A DNA stretch of 64,000 nt, taken from Glycine soja. Taxonomy: Eukaryota; Streptophyta; Magnoliopsida; Fabales; Fabaceae. Both the position numbers and the translations under genes were made by a program. The stretch spans positions 43,681,136 through 43,745,135 of the forward strand of contig NC_041008.1 of assembly GCF_004193775.1 (NCBI RefSeq). Direction: 5' to 3'. The notes beneath the pieces are model-generated. The model had not been told where the DNA came from and ran no database searches. It was given only the letters and a program-made list of their open reading frames with translations. Position 1 is the first letter of the stretch. The number at the start of each line of letters is the position of its first letter. Shown here piece by piece: positions 45,992-57,974 of this stretch.

Positions 45992-47500
45992 TTATATAAT
46001 AGAGCATGATAACAAGTCATTCTATGTAAATAGAATGATAGCAGTAACTTTATAATCGGTAATCCAAAAAAGAATTACATTTAACTGAATTGTGAAGCAA
46101 TGCACCCCTAGGCATTTGAAACAAGTCATATAGCTGTGTCACACTGCTTCCAAATCAGAATAATTTTCCTAAAAGAAATAACATGGGACCACAAAAGCAA
46201 ATCACTGCAACTGGCTTGTGTGTGTCATCTGTATGGAATGTATGCAAGCTTAGGCATTCCAAACCAATCATTGCTCCATACAGTGTGGAGTGTATAGTCT
46301 TAACAAGTTAAAATTGTCATATATTTCTCATCACATTACAGCATTTTTTTGTTTTCTATTATATCTCTTTCACATCATACTGTACTCTGTACAAGACCTT
46401 CATCCCTCATTGGGTATGTGATTAAGTACTTCCTTCATCAAACCTCGTTTGTGAGATAAGTTCAGTATATTTGGTATTTTGGTGTAATAAACTATACATT
46501 GATTTTTTAAAGAAAATACTGTTGAAAAATTTAGTGTATACAATTTCATCTATCCATTTCCCCCCTTTACTTCCCTACTCTTTCGAAGAAGAGCAAAGTT
46601 GAATATAGAAACTAGAATTCACTCACATGACATGTGGTTGAGGATGAGAATACAGTGTCAAAGTTTTATTAATGTGCATATGGTGGTAAGCAGGGAAGAT
46701 TACATCCTCCCCACCTAGGATGCATAGGATAAGGACTTCTAGAATAGGGGTATTATAGGCTATAAGAAAAAAATGGTATGGTGTCCAGTCTGTTTCCTTG
46801 ACTATCCAGCCTACTGGATGAGATGACAAAGTCTCATTAAATATAGATCTTCAAATGAAATTTAATAATTTACGCAATTCAAGGAAATGGAAATTTGCAA
46901 TTACAAATGACTCAGGGCTTATTGGGTGTGCAGTCTGTTCATTTGACCTTTTCACCCTATTTTTTTATCTTTATTTTCTTACAAATATGCATTCTAGCAT
47001 TTAACTCAAGAAGATCACACTGATTACTTGTGTAATGTATTAGTACTACTAGTAATAATAATAAAGATAATGATATTAAAAAATTGATGTTTGACTTACA
47101 AATTACAAAATGAAAAGAAGAAAAGAAAGAAAAGAAAAGAAAAGAAAAGAAAAGAAAAAGAAAGAGAGAGATATTAAAATATAGTTAACCATTTATTCAT
47201 TGAAAAATGGGATTTCACTATTTGTTTTTCGTTTTCCACACTTGTGTATTTAATGTCAAATAGTACCATTGAAGCATTTGTTTATCTGTCACCGTCTGAA
47301 GAAACCTTAGGAATAATAAAAACAATAAAAAATAAAATAAATGGAGTAGAAATGGAAATAAAAAGGGAAATGCATACACAGAGGGAATGTGAGAGAGATA
47401 GATAAAAGAAGAAGGTGTGGGGGAGGGAAGAAATTTGAAGAAACAGCAAAGAAAGTTTCCAATTTGATGCTTATTTTTTACCATATGGCAATGTGAGTCC
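45992..47500. other. 5' flank of the receptor-like kinase gene
   Basis: No coding frame is supported. An (AAAAG)n-type purine repeat lies at 47107-47170 and an AAGAAGAAGG-rich stretch near 47400. These may belong to the kinase promoter region; no TATA box could be assigned. Confidence 0.5.
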
Positions 47501-47975
47501 ATGTCACTTGCCTAGGCCATCACCTACCACTGATAATTCCATGCCTTGTTATTAACCCAACCACACCATTTCCCTCTTCTCACAATTTCATGTGCCTCTT
47601 GTGTTCTCCAATTCCCTCCAACAACTTCACAGCACACAAGGGTCGGTGAAAGCCTTGCCTTTACCTTCTCTTTCTGTTTGTGAAGTGTGTGTGAGGAAGA
47701 GGGGGAATGGTGCTGCTCTGAAAAGGTCCATTTTTGAGATTGGCAACACAGACCCATTGGCACAGTTAAGGAATCCCTGAAACCAAAATCATATTTTGAC
47801 AATGGGGTTTAGATGGGCATGTGCCAACGTGTTCTTATCCAAGAGGATTTTGAGTTCATAAGAGATCTAGTGTTTAAGTTGATTCAGGGTCTGAAAAGCG
47901 GCTGCAGAAAAATCTGTCAAGGATTTTGATTGTGAACAGTGTTTAAATCTCTGCGAAGTTGCTGGAAGGTCACAG

Positions 47976-48592
47976 GTGATGTTTACAATTGAGTTGCTTT
48001 TGTGGTCATTGATTTTTTTGCTTGGTTGCTTTTTGTTTAGCTAATTTGATATTTATTGGCCTCATTTTTCCTGTGTACACATTGAATGAGGTTTTTGTTT
48101 TTCTCTCTAATTTGGTTATCAAGTGCTACATAAAATCGATTTTATTCACTTTTATGTTCTTTTGGTTTCTAAAGATTTGTGTTTTACAAAACCTTCTGAG
48201 TCAACTTGTTGCAATTTTCTTTCACGGCTCTGGTTCATGTTTGGTTGATTTGTCTGGGATTTGAATGCTGAGTTTGTCATATGCAATTTAGTTTTTTTTT
48301 TTTTGCACGTTTACTGGGTAACTGAGTTTCTTTCAGCAAATGAATGCACTTTTCTATTTGTTTTATATATGAGAAGGATGTCAAACACTTTAGTTTCTTG
48401 CTGGAATTTTGTATCATTGGATTTGAGATTCTCTTTCAGAAAAATAGTTGTATTTATGGTGCGAGGAATCCAATGCAAGAGTTTGGTGTCATCCCAGTAA
48501 TTTGCCAATAATGTGTATTATTTTGCAACATGATTTGCTGTGTGGCGTGCATTGCAGTGATTTCTTATATCTAACATTGAAAACTTCTGCAG
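47976..48592 (+). other. 5' leader intron of the receptor-like kinase gene
   Basis: A GTGATG donor after CACAG (47975) and a TTCTGCAG acceptor (48592) bound a 617-bp T-rich intron that ends 20 bases before the ATG. The preceding leader exon probably lies within about 47500-47975. Confidence 0.6.
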
Positions 48593-48612
48593 ATATATAT
48601 TGGCAGTGGCAA

Positions 48613-51600
48613 ATGGCATCGGATCTAAATTCGGGGTTGTCCAAGGAAACATCTGTTTTTGGGTTGAAAGCATGGGAATTGATGGGGATAATAGTTGGGT
48701 TGTTCATTATAATCATTCTCGTGGTGATATCAATATGTCTTACTTCAAGAAAGAAATCTAGAAGAGTCAATGGCATGCTTCCCCTTAGCCATATGTTATC
48801 GATTTCAGATGAGATCAAGGAAATTAGAGTTGATCAAGTTTCAGCCAATAATCATCCTCAGAATGGAGCTTTTGTGAGTCTGTATGACAGGTTTAGTGAC
48901 AGAGACTCCGAAAAGGTTTTGATCCAAACAAATAATAATGGGGAAAATAGCAGTCAATCAGGCTCTTTTGTTCATCTTAAGAAAGATGATGGCTCTCAAT
49001 CAGGTGAAGAAAGTGGTGCTAAGTCTGTTTCTACTTACTGGTCTTCTTCGCATCCTATAACTGCACCGTCCCCCTTGTGTGGTCTGCCTGAATTCTCTCA
49101 CCTTGGCTGGGGACACTGGTTTACATTAAGGGACCTAGAACTTGCAACAAACAGGTTTTCGAAAGACAACGTTATTGGTGAAGGTGGATATGGTGTTGTT
49201 TATCAGGGCCAGTTAATCAATGGGAGTCCTGTGGCTGTTAAGAAGCTACTCAACAATCTGTAAGTTTTGACATTAAATTGTTTTGTTACGTTATGGAGTT
49301 TATTGTTAATTTCAGCTTCAAACTAGGTCTTTAATCTCTTGTTTCATGTTTTGTTAGCATGTCTGCATGCAGTTGCCAGTTGGTTTATCTAATACTGTTG
49401 ATGCACATCATGCAGAGGACAAGCTGAAAAGGAATTTAGAGTGGAAGTTGAGGCTATTGGCCATGTGCGGCACAAGAATTTGGTTAGACTTCTAGGCTAT
49501 TGCATTGAAGGCACTCACAGGTAGCATGTTGTTTTATCATTTTATTTGGGCTAAACATCCAGATGTCCACTTGTGTTTTTATTCTACCTATTTTGGAATC
49601 AGCAGAGAGGCAAAGATGAATTGTCATTTGTCACCAATTGTGTACGCATGTGTGTTTAACTGTTTGTGTCTGCTGTCATCATCAGTTGTTCATTTGATTG
49701 AAATAGTTTACAAGTCTACAAAATACCTTTTGGTCAATCTATTAACTGCAATAAATGGTGTTGAGAGTTATTTTTAGCACATAATTTATTAATAAGTGGT
49801 GTCCATGGTTTTATTTTAGGGATTTGCTAACATACAATTGTTTGTTTTTTAAAAGTAGTATTTTAGAAAGTTATAATTTCGATTTTTAAAAATACTCCCA
49901 AAGTATAGATTGCTAAAATACTTCTTCTAGAAAAGAAGTGTACATTAGCAAATCCCACAAGAACTTTCTAACAACTTTCATCTTGATTGTATCGTTTGAT
50001 TGAAATAGTTTACAATCTTAAAATAACTTCTGTGGTATCTTGTAAATCTATTAACAACAAATGATGTTGAGAAATTTTTTTAGCATAGAATTCATTAGTA
50101 AATAGTTTTCATGGTTTTATTTTATAGTTGCGTTTGCATACTACTTTTTTGGGTACTGTTTGTATAATTTGGATTCTTGATCCCTAGTGAATTCCCTGTT
50201 TATTTCAGGTTGCTGGTTTATGAGTATGTTAACAATGGCAATTTAGAGCAATGGCTTCATGGAGCCATGCAGCAGTATGGTTTTCTTACTTGGGATGCTC
50301 GGATTAAAATTCTCCTTGGAACTGCAAAAGCGTATGCTTGTTTAGTCCCCTTTTTTTAATTTCCTTAATCTTTTGTGAGTTCCCTTTTACTGATTTATTA
50401 TTACTCTATTGCAGGCTAGCTTACTTGCACGAGGCAATTGAGCCAAAAGTTGTACATCGAGATATTAAATCAAGCAATATTCTAATTGATGATGACTTCA
50501 ATGCCAAAATATCTGACTTTGGGCTGGCAAAGTTATTGGGTGCTGGAAAAAGTCATATCACAACTCGAGTAATGGGTACTTTTGGGTAAGCTGTTTGTCT
50601 AATTCCTACAGATTAGGGACTTTATGATGCAAAGTACTTTTTCTTGTTAGTTCTCACTTTGTAAGACACTATGACTAATGCTGTTATGCATTTTTTATAT
50701 ATTTTATAATGCAGTGAGTAATTGTATAGTAATCTCGTAGGTTTACTTCTCTCGGTAATCTATTCATGAATTGCACACTGAGCATACCAGATCAAACTGA
50801 ACATCAAGCATTTCATTTTGCCTTAATATTTATGATTAATTGTCAATTCTGAATATAAACTCTACTGCTAATGCTGACTATTGTCTAAAACCTATAAAAT
50901 TAACTGAATTGGCCTTTTTAACTGCTCTAGTTGGCTAACTATGATCTTTTTCCTGTTTCAATTGCATTTGTCAGATATGTGGCTCCAGAATATGCCAATT
51001 CTGGATTACTAAACGAGAAGAGTGATGTTTATAGTTTTGGGGTATTGCTCCTCGAAGCAATTACTGGAAGAGACCCAGTGGATTATAACCGGCCAGCAGC
51101 TGAGGTGTGTCACTGGTAACCTGTAAAGAGTAAAAGAAATCAATACTCTAATGTACATGTACTTGTGTAAATTGATTTGTGGGTAAATTGATAAGAGTTA
51201 AGGAACTTTTCACTAATACATATCTTCACTTGATTTGTGGAGAATGATATACATTAGAAATTTCCATGGAGTAGTTGGTAACTTTATTTGTTCTCATAAC
51301 ACTATCTTATTATACTTAGAACTTATCAAACATCCCTTAATATCTTTGGATGGTTGTTGTAGGTAAATTTGGTTGACTGGCTGAAGATGATGGTTGGGAA
51401 TAGGCGTGCAGAAGAGGTGGTAGACCCTAACATTGAGACCAGGCCATCAACAAGTTCCCTTAAACGTGCCCTTTTGACTGCTTTGAGGTGTGTTGATCCA
51501 GATTCTGAGAAAAGACCAAAGATGAGTCAAGTTGTCCGCATGCTTGAATCAGAGGAATATCCCATACCGCGCGAGGTTTAAGTTCTCATAATCTCATACA

Positions 51601-51864
51601 TTAAATCACAAGAACTTTCCAACTTTGTGTGGCAGTTGTTTTTTGTTTTAACTTCATCATGTTCCTTGCAACAACCATTAAACTCTTTTTTCTTAAGAAA
51701 CATGATATGTTTCTCAAATGAAGTGGGTGACATTTCAGGATCGAAGACGCCGAAAGAGCCTGGCAGGAAATATTGAGCTGGGGGACCAGAAGGAGACTTC
51801 TGACACAGAAAAGACTGAGAATCCAGATTCTAAGTCTAATGGCAGAAGGAACCAAAGGAAGTAG
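48613..51864 (+). CDS. receptor-like Ser/Thr protein kinase without ectodomain (At2g42960/At3g59110 type), 504 aa
   Basis: Seven coding exons join in phase: 48613-49259, 49416-49520, 50209-50331, 50415-50585, 50975-51104, 51363-51575 and 51739-51864. A short N-terminus without signal peptide is followed by one membrane segment ([19 protein letters not shown], about 25-43), a basic stop (SRKKSRR), a Ser/Gln-rich linker, then a complete kinase domain. Its P-loop is [11 protein letters not shown] (189-199), the catalytic Lys is 210, HRDIKSSN starts at 306, DFG is 326-328 and APEY follows; all key residues are present. The HRD Arg marks an RD kinase regulated through its activation loop. The tail is basic and hydrophilic ([11 protein letters not shown]). 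Layout and sequence resemble the Arabidopsis probable receptor-like kinases At2g42960, At3g59110 and At5g18500. Plasma-membrane signalling is inferred; ligand and partners are unknown. The ATG follows directly on a leader intron. Confidence 0.94.
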
Positions 51865-53859
51865 AGCCATGAATCTCAATTCTCAAAGCTAAAAGTACCA
51901 ATTCGAGGATAAGATACACTCTTGAAGGGCCATTTTTGCATTCTTTTGAGCTTGAGTTTGGATAACTGCCACGTTTGACATCAAAGACATGGAAAGGAAA
52001 GAGTTACTTTGGGATGTTTTGTATACCTATTTTGTTGTTATAGCATAGATGTAGGTGTTAGAATGTAGATGATTGTGTATTAATATGGGACTAAAAAATC
52101 CTTACACTACACTAGTGTGTACAGCTCATTGCTATTCATACATTCCCTTTGCTTTTTTATTTCTTTCACCACTCATTAGGATCATGAAGGAATTGATATT
52201 TCTTGTGGAAGATGACATGAAAATTTTACCAAAGCGTGAAAGACAGAAAAGATGTGGTTATTGTCTATAATTGCTGTAAGGAATTTCTTGATGATTATGG
52301 TGGCATCGTAGGCTCTCCACTAATTTATTTGTTATGACAACCACTTTTAATACCACCAAAACCCTAGGAATACAATGCTTATTTTCGTTTTCTTGACAAT
52401 AATATTTTTTTTTTTTTTGGTGAATCAAGAATATAATCATAAAGTTTAATATAGAAGAGAAGGGAAATGAAAGTTTGAGACCCAAATTTTTTGCATTTGG
52501 GATTGAAGAACTTGAGAATTCGTTGGTTTTTGTTATAACTATTCAAGCTTTCAGACATACTTTCAGCTTTGATTCTGAAGTTCAATAATTATAGCAGCCT
52601 CGTGTTAGTGTGTACGACTTAGGAGTGTTAACAAGAATAATTATGTCATTCAATTATAAATTTTGATTGAGTTAATTTTTAAGACCTAAACAAGTATTTA
52701 AATTTTAAAAAATAATAAGGATATACGACTCTTAATAATATTAATCTAAAAATGGGATAGGACTGGAGAATTGAACGGAGACCTTGAGTGCATGAGATGT
52801 TGACACTTAAACCTAAATCATTTTAATATGGGTGAACAAGGTAAAACTAGATTTTAATGAGGTGAAACTTATTAAAATTAATGATGACACCTAAACCTTC
52901 AGTACATGAGATGATGATGACCGAAGACTTAAAGCTAAATCATTTCATATAAAGTTCAAAACATGGGTGAATAAGGCAAAACTAGTTTTTAATTTTAAAT
53001 TTTCAATATCAAATTTTTTTTGAGAGACGATCTGATTGCCCCTACTAATATCATTCACTTAAAATTACATTCATGCACACAGTGAAAAGCTTTCATCATC
53101 TAGTCCTCTCAACAAGAAAACAAGAAGGCTTAATAACTTTTCAAATTTCTATAATTTAATAAGCATCATTGCCAAATTTTGATTTACTTAAACGTACTAA
53201 ACTTGGCCAGGTGCAGGCCTCTGTTTTGAGTTAATAGGATTTTCCCTTGGTGTATATATGCAGACGTAGCAGATAGATACCTTGTCATGTATAGAAAATA
53301 ATTTGGTAGCGAATATCGTCTTAAACTCCACTGATTTGTGTGTCAACCGTAAAAGACCCAACAACAACCTTCTCAGTTGTTCCCATTCTGCATGCAACAC
53401 TAATATTTAATAACATTTTTATTTCGTAACGTATCATTCGATTCTTCTGGAACAAATATAACAACGGTGAAAATAGTAAACATCGCATTCTACAAATCAA
53501 CCAAAAGAACAAAGTGTGCAATTGCACGCACCATGAATTATAACCATGAAATTAACTAATTTACGTATAGTAAGAGTAATAGTATATGTACCCAAGTGTA
53601 CAAAGAGTTTTTACACTATCATTTCATAACAAACTGTCATATAATATGTTTATTGACTTTTTCAATAACTATCTTAAAGTTTATACCAACAACGATTTCT
53701 CTAATTAGTTCATAGCGTAAAATTATTTATACTCACCATGCATAGAAATTAAACAATTATAGTAAAACGTTCTTAAATACTTTAGTTGCTCATTATTCAT
53801 AATCAGGACCTCAGTAGTATCATGTATTAATTCATGAACATCATGGTATACGAGGAAAG
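51865..53859. other. intergenic DNA between the kinase and DUF538 genes
   Basis: The first few hundred bases should be the kinase 3' untranslated region. Beyond that I see only AT-rich DNA. Words such as AAACCTAAATCATTT recur loosely at 52810-52950 (a short tandem-like duplication around GACACTTAAACCTAAATC and GACTTAAAGCTAAATC). Confidence 0.5.
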
Positions 53860-54333
53860 CTAATTGTTTTCTTGAATCTCCTTATCCTGCAACAGCAGGT
53901 GCTTTTCCTTTTCCTCTGGGGTCATGAAAGCCATGATAGGGAAGGACTTTCCAATCCCCATAGGGGTCTTAAAGAGTATCTTCTGGCCCTTAGGATCTTC
54001 AATGCTCATCTCAGCTATTGGCACCCACAGCATCATCTGTTTGCTCTTAATGCCAGTCATTTTCTTCATCCTAAACTTCTCCACATAGCCTGTGACCTCC
54101 ACAGCATAACTCACCCTCGTGTTGGTTCCCTCAAAGAAATGCTCATAAGGGGCCTTTTGCTTCATCCACACAAACCCAGTTTCTCTAACCCTTCCACACT
54201 CCACCAGGTCTTGCAACGGAAGAACACCCTTTGGAAAACCCAACTCTTCTAAGAGCTCTATGGATTGGCGATAACATTCTTCAGAACCATACACTATCTC
54301 TGCCCCTGCACGCTCCTTTCCCACACTAGCCAT
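53860..54333 (-). CDS. DUF538 family protein, 157 aa, intronless
   Basis: The frame is complete from ATG 54331-54333 to the stop at 53860-53862. It shows the DUF538 pattern: an N-terminal segment with AEIVYGSEECY, then LLEELGFPKGVLPL, a VRETGFVWM strand, and a hydrophobic beta-rich core (VSYAVEVTGYVEKFRMKKM, then the acidic-Gly segment KILFKTPMGIGKSFPI). There is no signal peptide or membrane segment, so this is the cytosolic short form. Related Arabidopsis proteins include SVB-type trichome/stress proteins. The biochemical role is unsettled; lipid or chlorophyll-related binding has been suggested for the family. A TATATAAA box lies about 65 bases upstream. Confidence 0.93.
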   Translation of the reverse strand: MASVGKERAGAEIVYGSEECYRQSIELLEELGFPKGVLPLQDLVECGRVRETGFVWMKQKAPYEHFFEGTNTRVSYAVEVTGYVEKFRMKKMTGIKSKQMMLWVPIAEMSIEDPKGQKILFKTPMGIGKSFPIMAFMTPEEKEKHLLLQDKEIQENN

Positions 54334-54395
54334 CTCAACAATTAAAAGTCCTCAAGTTCAACCAATGTGATGTTAATCAAAGGCATAACTTACCA

Positions 54396-54403
54396 TTTAT
54401 ATA
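54396..54403 (-). promoter_or_regulatory. TATA box of the DUF538 gene
   Basis: TATATAAA on the minus strand, about 65 bases before the ATG at 54333. It implies a short leader of about 30-40 bases. Confidence 0.6.
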
Positions 54404-56861
54404 ATAATAAAGGTCTACAAAAAGTTAAGCAGATTGGCCTGTTTTGAATGCAGTGGTTCACCCATTTGCTTCTACCATTTGTAGTTTGGTGGTTTTTTGT
54501 TTGTTTACCAACATTACATGTGAATGAATATATGATCTGGTGAGATTAGCTTGGCTAGATAAAGCTAAGGATCAATTATAGCCTTGGCTAAATTATGGTA
54601 ACCATTTGTTTCTTGAGTAATTCTTGTAAGAGTAAATACTTGGTTTGCCGTTTAAGAATTAATTCCAGAGTCCAAAATAAATTTTATATATTAGATGTTT
54701 GATTTCAAAGAACTTAAAATTGATTATAAGTTTAAAATTGATTTTGGATTAAAACAACTTTAAATAACTTTTATGTTGGATCCAAAATTTTATAGTATAA
54801 TTTATTTTTAACTTGATTTTATAACAAAACATCTAAACATAAATTATATTACTTCAAAATTATTTTTAATTAAAATCAATTTTAGAAAACTAATTTAATT
54901 CAAAATTAATTTTATCAACGTCCATCTAAACACACATTAAATCAAAATCAAATCACTTATCACTCAAAAGTAAAGGTATTAAAAAAATAATAAATAATAT
55001 ATGTTACATTGTTATTTAATCGTGATGATAAATATACTATTACTGAAGATACATATTTATTAAATTCTTAAAATAAGAATAATAAAAGGTCAACAAAGTT
55101 TATTTATATTACAGCGGTCAACAAAGTTTATGTTGAATTTATTTTAACGTAACTTTAAACTATTAATCAGTTAGAAGTGTCTATAAGTACTGCAATCACC
55201 TAAGAATTATTTGTTTTATTTACCATAAAAAGGATAAAATTAACAAGTGTTGATGTTAATCTACTGAAATAAGTTGGTGGAATTTGTTAGAAATAGGTGA
55301 AACTATGTGCTGATTTTCATGACTGACTTATTGTGGTGGGGTTTGGTATGGACTTTTCAGTACGAACAAATTTAGATTCTTCTTAATTATATGCATCGTA
55401 AAGAATAAAATGGAAGCGTGTCGGTGTTGTTGAGGCTGGCAGCAACGTAGGCAACCTGTTTTTAACTGCGGCAAAACGTGTGAAGTTTCAGTTTGAATTA
55501 CCTACCAGACATGGATTCATGATTACATGTCCGTGTCTTTTTTCTATTCGGCTGATCGAAACATGGATTCAAAACTAATCTTCTGAGCAATTTTAATTTA
55601 AAGGATGTGAATCTCTTTCGTTGAGACCAACGAATTAATTGGTGTGATATATTTTAATATGATAAAAAGGATCGTCAGTTCATCGTTTAATAATAAATTA
55701 TTATTTACGATCAATTTATTAACTTTTACTAAATTATATTAAGAGTTACATAAACTATAATATGTTATTAGATGACACTAAAAAACTATTGTGTATTGAG
55801 TATATCATCATTAAATTCAAAACAAATTATCCTACTATCTAATATGATTTATTGCGTTATTAACATATCTTTCATTAATTATAAAAATTAAAACATGCTA
55901 TACACTTCATTACATAATAATATATTTTTAAAAATTCACACTTTATTAAAATCTAACTATTTTTAATTTTTTTCTGGTTGAAAGGGTAAATAATCGGGTT
56001 CTAACTCAAGTATGAAGAATTTTTTGACAAATAGACTTTTCAAGTTAGGTCTACCAACATACAATCTCTCTCATTCTTGGACAATGGTATCAAAATCCAT
56101 ATCGAAGGGAAGGTCTATATGCCCAAAACTGGAGATTATAAGACCCAAAATAGTAATAGAAAAAAAAAGGAGTCAAACAAAAGAATGCCAATAAATGAAA
56201 GCAAGATTTGTGTTATCTGAAGCTCAAACTTAAAATACAAGTTCAAGTTGGACATTGAAAGACAAGTTGCAACCAGAGCGCCATACATCCATAGCATCAA
56301 GGTGTTTTTAGACAAACAGGTCAGCTAAAGTCACTAACACTCGGACAAGAATTCATACACAAATTCTTCCTTTTTTAGAAGAATCCAAACACTAATTCTA
56401 ACAAGAGGTTCTTGGGAAATCTGAGAATTAAGGGTTTATTTGACTGTGGAATCCGAAAGTGAAAACATGCTCCCCTTATATTTTTCTTTTTCATTTAAAT
56501 GAACTTGAATGATAATAAAATAAGCTGTTGTCAAATTTTCATAATCAGCAAGATCTCCAATTCTTTATTTGATTAGTTAAACAAGTCAGTTTTAATCAAA
56601 GACAAACTAAACAAAGTACAATTGTTATTAAATCATTTTTCATTACATATAATTTTTTAAATAGAGGAATGTTAGCAACATTCTTCTCAAAGACTATTTC
56701 TTTAATTGGTTAGAATCTATTAAAAATAATTAATTTTGGTAAGTTTTGTTTCTCATTTAATATAAATTAGGAGAAAATCATTACAAAACTTACTAAAAAA
56801 AAATGGAGTGTAACTTACATTTCTCATTTAGATATTTAAAAGTAACGTGATATACTACATT
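54404..56861. other. AT-rich intergenic DNA with a dispersed repeat copy
   Basis: 54680-54945 belongs to a repeat family also present at 61835-62085 (shared order: AAAATTGATTTT, ACATCTAAACATAAA, TTCAAAATTA, TTTATCAAC). GGTCAACAAAGTTTAT occurs twice (about 55088 and 55116). No gene is seen. Confidence 0.5.
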
Positions 56862-57191
56862 TAGAGGCATGCAAAAAAACAAAAAAACGGTTTTAATTGA
56901 ATTGTAATCAAAATTATTTTTTTCCGAACTAGTTCAAGAAAAAAAAAGTTCACTATTTTATAAAACTAATTTGGTTAACCAAATTAATTTTCACTTAAAT
57001 ATTTTTTTTATTTAAAAAAAAATAGTTCAAAAACCTATTCAAAACTAGTTCAAACCAATTTTTAAAACCAGTTTGATTTTGAACCTGTTTCTAAATCAGT
57101 TTGACTATTTGGTATAAAATCGAACCGAGTAAAACAGTTTAAAACTAGTTTGATTCGATTTTTTTACCGAATTAATTTTTGCACACCCCTA
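56862..57191. mobile_element. hAT-like MITE, about 330 bp
   Basis: Starts TAGAGGCATGCAAAAA and ends with the complement of TAGGGGTGTGCAAAAA. Flanking 8-mers ACTACATT and ATTACTTT match at six of eight sites. Internal AAACTAGTTTGATTCGA and AAACCAGTTTGAT words repeat. The TAGGGGTG tip is typical of hAT-type MITEs. It is old and diverged. Confidence 0.6.
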
Positions 57192-57974
57192 ATTACTTTT
57201 TCCTTATTATTTGTGATATCCATCCTCTTTGATTACCCTTGAGAAAGCTTCCGCCAAGAAAACCATAAGACCAAAAAAAAAACGCAATGAACGCATGGTT
57301 CAAGTCAAATAGTTCTTAGTAAAAACTATATTCAACCAGTTCTGTTTTCTGTGCATGGCACACCATCCGCAAATAACAAAATCTTTCAATAAACCATTGT
57401 AGAAGTGAAAAAACTTAGAAAGTGATAACACACCTTGGTAAGAAATGTGATCAGAGAGTATTCTCAACATTCTAAAAAAAGAATTGAGTTAAAAGACAAA
57501 CTAATAAGCTATATTCGCATTGTGATGCTGCCACACCATAATTTAGAAAAGGTTTGAGAAGTTTCAACGGTAAAACTTAACGACATCAAAACGGAAAAAA
57601 TAAGCATGCTTCTAGATTCCCTATGCGTTGAGAAAAAACCTCACTTTAAAATTGTAATGCAACTATACATGCATGAGAAGTAATATTTTATAAATTCACT
57701 TGTACACGGCTGGTAGGGAGAGAAAAAATAAACAAGCAAACAAATACAAATTCCAATAAGTATTCAAGTTCAAACCATAAACTTAACTATCTATGATCTC
57801 TTGCCACCTACATCACTATTTTTATAACATGTTTTGTTGAGATACAAATATAATAACGCAGCAAATGATATTTTAATACTAATACCTCGGAATATGTAAT
57901 TACAGACACGTGTCACAAGGACAATTGGTCAACACACTCTGCAGTCTGAAAGAAGGGAAGAATGATTTTGGAAT

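Noticed and set aside
47524..47802. Minus-strand frame of 92 codons upstream of the receptor-like kinase
   Set aside because: It lies in the probable leader exon of the kinase and has no family match or splice context.
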